Assembly: GCF_005517195.1 (NCBI RefSeq)
Contig: NZ_CP040244.1
Location: forward strand, 3,986,001-4,050,000
Source: Streptomyces vilmorinianum
GTDB lineage: Bacteria > Actinomycetota > Actinomycetes > Streptomycetales > Streptomycetaceae
Reading direction: 5' to 3'
DNA length: 64,000 nucleotides
The position numbers were made by a program, and so were the translations under genes. Below, piece by piece: positions 42,893 to 50,315 of this stretch. Under the pieces are notes generated by a model. It searched no databases. It worked only from the letters and a program-made list of their open reading frames with translations, and was not told where the DNA came from. Each line of letters begins with the position of its first letter. The stretch's first letter is position 1.

Positions 42893-43456
42893 TCAGCGCG
42901 GGGTGTCGGCCGTGGGCGCGAAGGCCTCGCCGTGGCCGGGGACGATCAGGGCCGGCGAGAGATCGAGGATCGTCCGCCGCGAGGCGTGCAGGGCGGCCGG
43001 GTCGGTCGCGTAGGGGTCCTCGACGGGGCCGTCGGCGGACCACCACAGATGGGTGAGCACGACCAGGCCGTCCGCGGTGTCGGCGAGGGTGCTGATGTCC
43101 TCCGGGGTGTGCCCGGGCGTGGCCGCGAGCCGGATGGACGGCGAGATCACGAAGCCGTCGGCCGGGCGGTCGGTCCAGAGGTCGTCCTCGTAGATGGCCC
43201 AGTGGTCGTGGTAGCGGGCGGCCGGGAAGAGGGCGGCGTTCAGGGTGTGGTCGGGGTGGTGGTGACTGAACACCACGTCGGTGACCTGCTCGGGCGCCAC
43301 CCCGGCGTCGGCGAGCGGCCCGAGGATCAGCTTGCGGTCGGCGACCATGCCCGGGTCGACGACGACCACGGTGTCCCCGTCACGGAGAAGACTGACGGTG
43401 GACGCGGTGCGCGGGCCGACGTATCCCGCGGTCAGAATGGTCAAGATGGCGGTCAT
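42893..43456 (-). CDS. metallo-beta-lactamase fold hydrolase
   Basis: 187 residues. The zinc motif reads SHHHPDHTLNA (H-x-H-x-D-H type), with later ligands in LAATPGHTPEDIS and a final VPGHGEAFAP. Short Streptomyces MBL proteins of this kind include glyoxalase II-like thioesterases and arylsulfatase-like members; substrate unknown. No signal peptide. It is the last of a same-strand group TetR, SRPBCC, MBL, 119 bases after the SRPBCC gene, so co-transcription is possible. Confidence 0.88.
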   Translation of the reverse strand: MTAILTILTAGYVGPRTASTVSLLRDGDTVVVVDPGMVADRKLILGPLADAGVAPEQVTDVVFSHHHPDHTLNAALFPAARYHDHWAIYEDDLWTDRPADGFVISPSIRLAATPGHTPEDISTLADTADGLVVLTHLWWSADGPVEDPYATDPAALHASRRTILDLSPALIVPGHGEAFAPTADTPR

Positions 43457-43575
43457 GGGCGCACGTTAGCGCGGCGCGGCGGACGGGACGGACCCTTTCC
43501 AGCCAGACAGCTGTGCGATTTCTGGCCACTGTCCCGCCGCCCGGAGCCGCGTCGCCCCGCCGGGAGGGCCCGCGC

Positions 43576-44061
43576 TCAGCGCGGCGGCTCCGGCAGCTCC
43601 TCGCCGGTCTCCAGGAGGGACTTGAGGCTGGAGAGCAGCGCCGGCCAGCCTTCGCCGATCATCTCGCGCATCATGCCGTCGGGCTCCAGGTCGTCGTGCA
43701 CGAGGGTGAGCTTGACCATGTCCCCGGCCGGCTCGATCGTGAACGTCGCCTTCGAGCGGCGCTCCTTCGCGAGCTTCACGTACACCTCGTCGCCGATGCC
43801 GACCGCCTCGGCCCACTCCGGCGTGAAGGTGTGCCAGGTGTACGAGAGCCGCCGCCCCGGCTCGGCCGCGAGGACCACCTGCTCGGGGTCGCGCGTCGTG
43901 CGGCCACCCTCCTCCCAGACCATCGGCGCTCCCGCGGTCCACGTCGACTCGAAGGCCACGCCCCAGTAGCGCCGGGTGAAGCCCGGGTCGGTCAGCGCCT
44001 GCCAGACCTCGTCGGGGGTGGTGCGGATATAGGTGGTGTAGACGAACGCCGTGGTGTCCAT
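43576..44061 (-). CDS. SRPBCC/AHSA1 family protein
   Basis: 161 residues with the AHSA1 pattern: TTAFVYTTYIRTTPDEVWQALTDPGFTRRYWG, then SYTWHTFTPEW, and the C-terminal helix EMIGEGWPALLSSLKSLLETGEE. These START-like proteins bind hydrophobic ligands or act as Hsp90 co-chaperone analogues; in Actinobacteria they commonly partner with TetR or ArsR regulators. GGGAG precedes the ATG. It follows the TetR gene by 53 bases and may be regulated by it. Confidence 0.9.
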   Translation of the reverse strand: MDTTAFVYTTYIRTTPDEVWQALTDPGFTRRYWGVAFESTWTAGAPMVWEEGGRTTRDPEQVVLAAEPGRRLSYTWHTFTPEWAEAVGIGDEVYVKLAKERRSKATFTIEPAGDMVKLTLVHDDLEPDGMMREMIGEGWPALLSSLKSLLETGEELPEPPR

Positions 44062-44114
44062 CGGATTCTGCTCCCATCCTGGCTCCGGGCCGACAGGCAG
44101 CCGTACGGCTGCGG

Positions 44115-44708
44115 TCAACGACCGTCCGGCCCTGCGGGCCGCAGGGCCGCCGCGACAAGACCCGCCACCTCCTCCACGAAGACGTCCCCGCCTCTGACCA
44201 CACGGTCGAGCACGAGGCCGTCCACGCACGCGAGGAGGGTGAGCGTGCGCCCCTCGGGATCCGCCACGCCCTGGGCGGCGAGGAAGCGGCGGACCGCGTC
44301 GCGCGCCGGGTTCTCACGTGGGACCAGGATTTCGCGGAGTTCGGCGTCTCGCACGCTCTCGACGGCGCAGGCGTAGCGGGCGAGGGAACGACGCCGCCCC
44401 TCGCCGGTCAGGCGCGCGGCGGTGAGCGCGACGAGTCCGTGGGTGAGTTCGGCCGCGGAGCGCACCTCCGGGGTCCGCTCCCCCGCCGCCCGCAACTCGG
44501 CCTGGTCGAGTTCGACCAGACGGCGGACCAGTGCGGTCAGCAGGGCCGAACGGGTGCGGTAGTACGCGGAGGTGGTGCCGGCCGGGAGTCCGGCGGCGGC
44601 ATCGACCGCGCGATGGGTCAGCCCGCGCATCCCCGCGTCGGCGAGGACGCCGAGCGCGGCATCGGCGAGGAGGGTGCGGCGGTCGGGGCCGCGTCGGTCG
44701 GAGGTCAC
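44115..44708 (-). CDS. TetR-family regulator of the FAD monooxygenase
   Basis: 197 residues, GTG start with AAGAGGGG upstream. Helix-turn-helix at about 28-52 (LTHRAVDAAAGLPAGTTSAYYRTRSALLTALVRR), and a ligand domain with ESVRDAELREILVPRENPARDAV. It is divergent from the FAD monooxygenase gene across an 81-base gap that contains two perfect 16-bp palindromes, so it very probably represses both itself and the monooxygenase. Also upstream of, and likely co-transcribed with, the SRPBCC gene. Confidence 0.92.
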   Translation of the reverse strand: MTSDRRGPDRRTLLADAALGVLADAGMRGLTHRAVDAAAGLPAGTTSAYYRTRSALLTALVRRLVELDQAELRAAGERTPEVRSAAELTHGLVALTAARLTGEGRRRSLARYACAVESVRDAELREILVPRENPARDAVRRFLAAQGVADPEGRTLTLLACVDGLVLDRVVRGGDVFVEEVAGLVAAALRPAGPDGR

Positions 44709-44715
44709 CCCCTCT

Positions 44716-44761
44716 TTCTACACCCGTAGAAGACGCGCGCTACGCTTCTACAGATGTAGAA
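44716..44761. promoter_or_regulatory. two perfect TetR operators TTCTAC-N4-GTAGAA
   Basis: O1 at 44716-44731 is TTCTACACCCGTAGAA; O2 at 44746-44761 is TTCTACAGATGTAGAA. The 6-base arms are identical in both, with only the 4-base spacer differing. Centres are 30 bp apart. They flank the probable overlapping promoters of the divergent regulator and monooxygenase. Confidence 0.9.
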
Positions 44762-44789
44762 GGCAGCGCGGGAGAGAGGTCGGGTCGCC

Positions 44790-46010
44790 ATGGGGAACAG
44801 CGCCGTCGTCGTCGGGGCGGGCATCGGTGGGCTCGCCGCGGCCCTCGGGCTGCGGCACACCGGCTGGGAGGTGACCGTCGTGGACCGCGCGCCCGTACGC
44901 GACGACGCGGGCGCCGGAATCTCGCTCGCCGCCAACGGGCTGCGCGCCCTCGACGCCCTCGGAGTCGGCCCCGCCGTCCGGGCCGCCGCGCGCGGCCAGT
45001 ACACCGGCGGAACCCGCACTCCGGACGGATCCTGGCTCGCCCGCATGGACGGCACCGCCCTCGAACGGGCCCTCGGCACACCCATCGTCGGCATACCGCG
45101 GGCCACGCTGCACCGCCTGCTGCGCGCCGCGCTGCCGACCGAAGCCCTGATCGTCGGCGCCGAGGTGACCGGACTCGACCGCTCGGCGCCCGGTCGCGTC
45201 CGCGTCCACATCCGTACGCGGGCGGACGCCTCGGCCTCGACGCACGGCGGCACACACCTCGACGCCGACCTGGTGGTGGCCGCCGACGGCGTCCACAGCC
45301 GCACCCGGGCCGCTCTCTTCCCCGGTCACCCCGGCCCCGTCCACAGCGGCTCGACCGTCCTGCGCGCCCTCACGCGGCGGCCCTTGGACCTGCCCACGGA
45401 CTTCGAGATCACCTGGGGACACGGCGCCGAGTTCGGGCACATCGCCTTCGCCGACGGGCGCGCGGAGTGGCACGCCGTCCTCAACTCCCCCGCAGGGATA
45501 CGGCACACCGACCCGCTCGGCGAGGTCCGCAGGCGCTTCTCCGGCTGGCACGACCCCATCCCGGCCCTGCTCGACACGACGCACGCCGAAGACGTCCTCC
45601 ACCACGACATCCACGAACTGGCCACCCCGCTCCCGTCCTTCGTCGCCGGCCGCGTCGCCCTCCTGGGCGACGCCGCCCACGCGATGACCCCGAACCTGGG
45701 CCAGGGCGCCTGTCAGGCCCTGGAGGACGCCGTCGTCCTCGCCGCCGCACTGGCGCGCGAGCCCGACACCGACACCGCCCTGGGTTCCTACGACGCACAG
45801 CGGCGCCCTCGCGCGCAGGCGGTCGCGCTCGCCGCCCGCAAGGCCGGCCGCATGGGCCAGCAGCTCTCCGGCCGGGCCGCCGTGGCCGTGCGCAACACGG
45901 CCCTGCGCCTCGCCCCGTCGGGCGCGACCGTGCGCATGATCCTGCGGCACGCCGACTGGACCCCGCCCGCGCTTCCGGCGCGGCCGTCCGGAGCCCCACT
46001 CGTTAAATAG
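44790..46010 (+). CDS. FAD-dependent monooxygenase (PHBH/aromatic hydroxylase type)
   Basis: 406 residues. Rossmann dinucleotide motif VVGAGIGGLAAALGL at residues 7-21, the DG motif ADLVVAADGVHSRTR near 155, and the GD motif RVALLGDAAHAMTPNLGQGACQALEDAVVLA near 288: the three fingerprints of class A flavoprotein aromatic hydroxylases. It has no membrane segment. It probably hydroxylates an aromatic or polyketide-type compound, with the TetR ligand being that compound or a relative. GAGAGAGG lies 12 bases before the ATG. Confidence 0.92.
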   Translation: MGNSAVVVGAGIGGLAAALGLRHTGWEVTVVDRAPVRDDAGAGISLAANGLRALDALGVGPAVRAAARGQYTGGTRTPDGSWLARMDGTALERALGTPIVGIPRATLHRLLRAALPTEALIVGAEVTGLDRSAPGRVRVHIRTRADASASTHGGTHLDADLVVAADGVHSRTRAALFPGHPGPVHSGSTVLRALTRRPLDLPTDFEITWGHGAEFGHIAFADGRAEWHAVLNSPAGIRHTDPLGEVRRRFSGWHDPIPALLDTTHAEDVLHHDIHELATPLPSFVAGRVALLGDAAHAMTPNLGQGACQALEDAVVLAAALAREPDTDTALGSYDAQRRPRAQAVALAARKAGRMGQQLSGRAAVAVRNTALRLAPSGATVRMILRHADWTPPALPARPSGAPLVK

Positions 46011-46051
46011 GTGCGGAAGAAACTAGTCAACGGGACTGCTAGCGTGTCCGG

Positions 46052-46621
46052 ATGTCCCTCAAGCACGCGGTCCTCGCAGCTCTCCTGGAGGGCGAGGCGT
46101 CCGGATACGACCTGGCCAAGATCTTCGACGTGTCCGTGTCCAACCTCTGGGCCGCCACGCCGCAGCAGCTCTACCGGGAGCTCGACCGGCTCTCCGACGC
46201 CGGACTGATCGCCGCCCGTGTCGTGGAGCAGGAACGGCGACCCAACAAGCGGATGTTCTCGCTCACCGACGCGGGCCGTGAGGACCTCATGGCCTTCACG
46301 GCCCAGCCGCCGCGGCCGAGCGCCATCCGGGACGAGCTGATGGTGCAGGTGCAGGCCTGCGACGCGGGCGACACCGACGCGGTACGGGGGTTCGTCCAGG
46401 AGCGGATGGAGTGGGCACGGGGCAAGCTGGCGCGCTGGGAGCGGCTGCGTGAGTGGATGCTCGACGGCCGGGACGAGGCCACGTACCTGCGCGAGGCGGA
46501 GCGGATCGGCCCGTATCTGACCCTGATGCGCGGCCGGTCGCTCGAGGAGGAGAACCTGCGCTGGGGCGAACAGGTGCTCGCGATCCTGGACCGGCGCCGG
46601 GCCGCGCGGCAGCGGGCCTGA
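46052..46621 (+). CDS. PadR-family transcriptional regulator
   Basis: 189 residues. Winged helix of the PadR class (SLKHAVLAALLEGEASGYDLAKIF, then LWAATPQQLYRELDRLSDAGLIAARVVEQERRPNKRMFSLTDAGRE) followed by the VirC-terminal-like helical dimerisation domain (residues 100-185) of the PadR-s2 type. It follows the monooxygenase gene by 41 bases; the intervening AGTC-N5-GACT at about 46025-46037 could be part of an operator. Targets unknown. Confidence 0.92.
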   Translation: MSLKHAVLAALLEGEASGYDLAKIFDVSVSNLWAATPQQLYRELDRLSDAGLIAARVVEQERRPNKRMFSLTDAGREDLMAFTAQPPRPSAIRDELMVQVQACDAGDTDAVRGFVQERMEWARGKLARWERLREWMLDGRDEATYLREAERIGPYLTLMRGRSLEEENLRWGEQVLAILDRRRAARQRA

Positions 46622-46677
46622 GGCACCGCGCCGGCGGCGCGCGCCGGGGAGCCATCCGCCCGCCTATGCTTGACGGC

Positions 46678-47667
46678 GTGAGAGATAGAAGGTCCGATGG
46701 CAAGGGGCTCGGCCCCGAGGCCGGAGCCGGGTTCGGCGAGCGGAACCGGCCGGGGGCGGCGCCCCGCGGACCACTGGACCTCTCCCTGCTGCGCACCTTC
46801 CTGGCCGTCCACCGCACCGGCTCCTTCACCGCCGCCGCGCGGCTGCTGAGCCTGTCCCAGCCGACCGTCACGACCCAGATCCGCGCGCTCGAACGCCGCC
46901 TCGACCGCGAACTGTTCGAGCGGCAGCCGCGCGGGGTGGCCCCCACGCCGTACGCCGACGAGCTGGCCGCGCAGGTGGCGGCGCCGATCGACGCGCTCGC
47001 CGCGGTCGCCGACCACGGCCCGGGGGCCGTTCCGGCGCCCCAGCCGGTCCACCTCGCGGGCCCCGCCGAGTTCCTGTGCGTGACGGCCCTGCCCGCGCTG
47101 GCTCCCCTGGTCGAGGAGGGCGTACGGCTCCAGGTGACGCCGGGGCTCACCGACGACCTCCTCGACGGACTGCGGGCCGGGCACCACGATCTCGTGATCT
47201 CCACGGTCCGACCGCGCGGGCGGACCCTGACCGCGGTGCCGCTGACGGACGAGGAGTTCGTCCTCGTCGCCTCTCCCGGCTGGGCGCGGCGGATCGGTCC
47301 GGACGCCGTGGCCGAGGACGGGCCTGCCGCGCTGCACGGCGTGCCGATGGTGATGTACGCCGAGGATCTGCCGATCGCTCGACGGTACTGGCGCCATGTC
47401 TTCGGCCGGCGCCTGACGGGCGAGGCGGCCGTCACCGTGCCCGATCTCCGGGGCGTCGTGGCCACGGTGGTCGCGGGAGCCGGCTTCAGCGTCCTGCCGG
47501 CCTACCTGTGCCGGGCGGAGCTCGACACGGGCCGCCTGGTGGCGCTGCTGGAACCGGAGGACCCGCCGATCAACACGTCCTATCTGGCCCAGCGGCCCGG
47601 CACCGCCGAGAACCCGCACGTGACACGCGTACGCGATCGGCTCCTGGCCGCCGCCCGCGACTGGTGA
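46678..47667 (+). CDS. LysR-family transcriptional regulator
   Basis: 329 residues from GTG 46678. The winged helix (DLSLLRTFLAVHRTGSFTAAARLLSLSQPTVTTQIRALERRLDRELF) is at residues 35-85, preceded by a disordered 30-residue lead; the effector domain ends GRLVALLEPEDPPINTSYLAQRPG. The upstream hexamer TATGCT (46665-46670) is a good -10 box 7 bases before the GTG, suggesting a leaderless transcript, since no ribosome site is present. An in-frame ATG at 46666 lies inside that box and is less likely. Its nearest downstream gene is the peroxiredoxin. Confidence 0.88.
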   Translation: MRDRRSDGKGLGPEAGAGFGERNRPGAAPRGPLDLSLLRTFLAVHRTGSFTAAARLLSLSQPTVTTQIRALERRLDRELFERQPRGVAPTPYADELAAQVAAPIDALAAVADHGPGAVPAPQPVHLAGPAEFLCVTALPALAPLVEEGVRLQVTPGLTDDLLDGLRAGHHDLVISTVRPRGRTLTAVPLTDEEFVLVASPGWARRIGPDAVAEDGPAALHGVPMVMYAEDLPIARRYWRHVFGRRLTGEAAVTVPDLRGVVATVVAGAGFSVLPAYLCRAELDTGRLVALLEPEDPPINTSYLAQRPGTAENPHVTRVRDRLLAAARDW

Positions 47668-47741
47668 CGGGTTTCCTTACTCTGCGGTAACGTCACCCGT
47701 CGGCGACCGGAGGGGCCGGTCGGGGACAAAGGGGCAAGCCG

Positions 47742-48197
47742 ATGAACGTCGGTGACATCGTCGAGGACTTCACTCTTCCGGACGAGACGGGGACGCCCCG
47801 CTCGCTCACCGGGCTCCTCGCGGACGGCCCGGTCGTGCTGTTCTTCTACCCGGCGGCCCTCACCCCCGGCTGCACCGCCGAGGCCTGTCACTTCCGCGAT
47901 CTGGCAGGCGAGTTCCGGGCGGCAGGGGCCCGCCCGGTCGGCATCAGCTCCGATGTGGTGGAGCGTCAGCAGGAGTTCGCCGACCGCCACTCGCTCGGGT
48001 ATCCGCTGCTGTCCGACCCGGAGGGTGCGATACGCGATCTGTTCGGGGTGACGCGCGGATTCTCGCTCGCGCCGACGAAGCGCGTCACGTTCGTCATCGA
48101 CCAGGACCGCCGGATCCTGGAGGTCGTCCGCAGCGAACTGCGGATGAGCGCGCACGCCGACCGCGCGCTGGCGGCGCTCCGGGCGCGCGGCGCCTGA
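47742..48197 (+). CDS. bcp: peroxiredoxin, Bcp/PrxQ type
   Basis: 151 residues. The peroxidatic Cys44 and resolving Cys49 are in TPGCTAEACHF, the CxxxxC spacing of atypical 2-Cys PrxQ enzymes; Thr41 and the conserved Arg complete the active site. It reduces hydroperoxides using thioredoxin in the cytoplasm. AAAGGGG precedes the ATG. A TAACGT hexamer at about 47687 may be the -10 box. A neighbouring LysR gene lies upstream on the same strand, though it does not look like OxyR. Confidence 0.93.
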   Translation: MNVGDIVEDFTLPDETGTPRSLTGLLADGPVVLFFYPAALTPGCTAEACHFRDLAGEFRAAGARPVGISSDVVERQQEFADRHSLGYPLLSDPEGAIRDLFGVTRGFSLAPTKRVTFVIDQDRRILEVVRSELRMSAHADRALAALRARGA

Positions 48198-48282
48198 TCT
48201 CGACATGCGGACGGGCGGGGGTTCGGCAACACTCGCTTGTACGCGAGGCCGAGAGCGGCCGGTGCGGGAACGGAGTGCAGGA

Positions 48283-48687
48283 ATGGACGACTACCCTCTC
48301 CTCAACGTCTTCTGGACCATGCTCTGGTTCTTCATCTGGATCATGTGGCTGTTCCTGCTGTTCAGGTGCATCACCGACATCTTCCGGGACCATGAGCTGA
48401 ACGGCTGGGCCAAGGCCGGCTGGCTGATCCTGTGCATCGTGCTCCCCTACCTCGGCGTGCTGATCTATGTGATCGCCCGCGGCAAGAGCATGAGTCAGCG
48501 GGACCTCAAGCAGGCCAGGGAGAGCGAGGCCGCGTTCCAGTCGTACATCCGCCAGGCGGCGGGCACGGCCCCCGGCGAAGGCAAGGGCAGCGGCGTCGAC
48601 GAACTCGCGCGGCTCGCCGATCTCAAGGACAAGGGCGCCATCACGGAGGAGGAGTTCCAGAAGGCGAAGGCGAAGGTCCTGTCCTGA
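48283..48687 (+). CDS. SHOCT and PLDc_N domain membrane protein
   Basis: 134 residues. Two membrane segments at the N-terminus (VFWTMLWFFIWIMWLFLLFRCI and GWLILCIVLPYLGVLIYVIARG) form the PLDc_N module; a linker leads to the C-terminal SHOCT motif DELARLADLKDKGAITEEEFQKAKAKVL. SHOCT is a short oligomerisation motif found at the ends of membrane proteins, function unknown. GGAGTGCAGG precedes ATG 48283. The stop overlaps the presumed start of the next membrane protein. Confidence 0.88.
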   Translation: MDDYPLLNVFWTMLWFFIWIMWLFLLFRCITDIFRDHELNGWAKAGWLILCIVLPYLGVLIYVIARGKSMSQRDLKQARESEAAFQSYIRQAAGTAPGEGKGSGVDELARLADLKDKGAITEEEFQKAKAKVLS

Positions 48688-49736
48688 CGAACGGGGACGG
48701 GGCCGCGGACGGAGACGCGACCGCGGACGCGACGACCACCGCGCTCTCCCGCTCGCTGCTGCGGGAGGCGCGGGCCGAGCCGGGCCGGCTGCCGGAGCTG
48801 CTCGCATGGTTCGCCCTACGGCACATGGGCCCGTCGGCCGGCCGGACCGTGGAACGACTGCGCGGCAAGCATCCGGACGCGTCCCCCGCCGAGCTCCGCG
48901 CCATGGTCGTGAGGCGGGGCCGACGCGCGGTGTCGGCCGAAGGGGCGTTCGTGGGCGGGCCGTTCATCGTGCTCGTCCCGGTCGCGTTCTGCGGGGCGCT
49001 GCTGCTCCAGGTGCGGACGGTACTCGAACTGGCCGGCCTGGAAGGCCGGGACACCACCGATCCCGAACGCGCCGCCGAACTGCTGGTCCTGCAGGGCGTG
49101 TACGCGGACACGGCAGCGGCCCGGGCGGCGCTGGCCGCCCACCCACCACCGTCCCCGCCGGCGCCTTCCCCGCCGGCACCCACCGAACCGGCGCCCTCCG
49201 CGCCGACACCCACCAAACCGGCGCTTTCCCGCCCCGCGCCCGAGGACGGCACGCGACGGCGGCCCGGCCGGATCGCCGCGATGCGGGACCTCACGCTGCG
49301 GATGGCCCGTCTCCTCGGCATCGTCACGCCCCCCGAAGACGGCCCGGGCCTCCTCGTCCGGATCGGCCAGTGGGCGCTGGTGGGCCTGGTCTTCCTGGTC
49401 GGTCTCGTCGCGCCGCTGGTGTGGCTGCCGTACATGGCGCTCTCGTACGACCGCGCCACCACCCGCCTGATGGACCGGACGACCGTCCATTACGTCGGCA
49501 GCCGCAACGAGCTCGCGGCCCGTGGCTCCCGTATCCGACCCGGAATGCTGCTCGCCGGGCTGCGCGCCCTGGTGTCGATCCTGGTACCGGCGGCGGGGGT
49601 GGCTGTCGTCGTCGTCGCGGATCTGCGGATCGTCGGCGACAAGTGGCCGGTGATCGGCATCCTGCTCCTCGTCGCCCCCGTGGTCGTCGGCGGGCTGTGG
49701 CTCTGGCGCCGCCACGCCTCGACCCGATCCCCCTGA
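48684..49736 (+). CDS. membrane protein, EcsC-like; start uncertain
   Basis: About 350 residues. Conserved-looking N-terminal SLLREARAEPGRLPELLAWFALRHMGPSAGRTVERLRGKHPDA is followed by a membrane segment (GPFIVLVPVAFCGALLLQV), an EcsC-like TVLELAGLEGRDTTDPERAAELLVLQGVYAD, a Pro/Ala-rich linker and three further membrane segments. In the full homologous frame there is no ATG, GTG or TTG before residue 48 of this frame (ATG 48825, inside the conserved region). The first plausible initiator is CTG 48684, overlapping the SHOCT stop as CTGA. Alternatives are ATG 48825 or a frameshift. Function unknown. Confidence 0.6.
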   Translation: MTNGDGAADGDATADATTTALSRSLLREARAEPGRLPELLAWFALRHMGPSAGRTVERLRGKHPDASPAELRAMVVRRGRRAVSAEGAFVGGPFIVLVPVAFCGALLLQVRTVLELAGLEGRDTTDPERAAELLVLQGVYADTAAARAALAAHPPPSPPAPSPPAPTEPAPSAPTPTKPALSRPAPEDGTRRRPGRIAAMRDLTLRMARLLGIVTPPEDGPGLLVRIGQWALVGLVFLVGLVAPLVWLPYMALSYDRATTRLMDRTTVHYVGSRNELAARGSRIRPGMLLAGLRALVSILVPAAGVAVVVVADLRIVGDKWPVIGILLLVAPVVVGGLWLWRRHASTRSP

Positions 49737-49770
49737 CCGGAACCGCCACCCCTAATAGGTGTCTCACATT

Positions 49771-49783
49771 CGTATTTGATACG
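49771..49783. promoter_or_regulatory. NsrR autoregulatory site and -10 region
   Basis: CGTAT-TTG-ATACG is a perfect 5-3-5 dyad in an AT-rich stretch; TACGGT (49780-49785) is a -10 candidate 6 bases before the GTG of nsrR, suggesting a leaderless transcript. The dyad overlaps this -10, as expected for autorepression. Confidence 0.55.
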
Positions 49784-49791
49784 GTCCTTGC

Positions 49792-50235
49792 GTGCGGCTG
49801 ACGAAATTCACCGACCTGGCGCTGCGTGCCGTGATGCGCCTGGCGGTCCCCGGGCAGGAGTCCTCCGCCACCACACGCGAGGTGGCCGAGGTCATGGCCG
49901 TGCCCTACGCCCATATGGCGAAGGTGGTCACCCGGCTGCAGCACCTCGGCGTCGTGGAGGCGCGACGCGGGCGGGGCGGCGGTCTCGCCCTCACCGAGAC
50001 CGGCCGGCGCGCTTCGGTGGGCTGGCTGGTGCGGACGCTGGAGGGCGAGGAGGAGGTCGTCGCCTGCGAGGGCGAGAACCCGTGCCCGCTGCGTGCCGCC
50101 TGCCGACTGCGCGGAGCCCTCCGCGAGGCGCAGGAGGCGTTCTACCGCACACTCGATCCGCTGACCGTGGCGGATCTGGTCGAGTCCCCCACCGGCCCGG
50201 TGCTCCTCTCGCTGGGCCCCCGCCACGGCGACTAG
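49792..50235 (+). CDS. nsrR: NsrR, Rrf2-family nitric-oxide-sensing repressor
   Basis: 147 residues, GTG start. Winged-helix RLTKFTDLALRAVMRLAV with Asp8, then Cys92, Cys98 and Cys104 in ACEGENPCPLRAACRL. Asp8 plus three cysteines are the ligands of the [4Fe-4S] cluster in Streptomyces NsrR. The cluster is destroyed by NO, releasing repression. The adjacent flavohemoglobin gene, with an NsrR-like dyad in its promoter, is the standard target. The two genes are on the same strand with an 80-base gap. Confidence 0.95.
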   Translation: MRLTKFTDLALRAVMRLAVPGQESSATTREVAEVMAVPYAHMAKVVTRLQHLGVVEARRGRGGGLALTETGRRASVGWLVRTLEGEEEVVACEGENPCPLRAACRLRGALREAQEAFYRTLDPLTVADLVESPTGPVLLSLGPRHGD

Positions 50236-50280
50236 GCCGCCACCCCCGGAGATGGCCCCTCCGCGCTTCACCACCCCTTT

Positions 50281-50305
50281 AAATACGTAGATCATCTACC
50301 ACATT
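50281..50305. promoter_or_regulatory. NsrR operator of hmpA
   Basis: Contains GTAGAT-C-ATCTAC (50287-50299), a perfect 6-1-6 core, with flanking AT-rich bases extending towards an 11-1-11 dyad (AATACGTAGAT left, ATCTACCACAT right), which resembles the known actinobacterial NsrR sites. It ends just before the ribosome site TTAGGAG (50304-50310). Confidence 0.75.
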
Positions 50306-50315
50306 AGGAGCTTCG

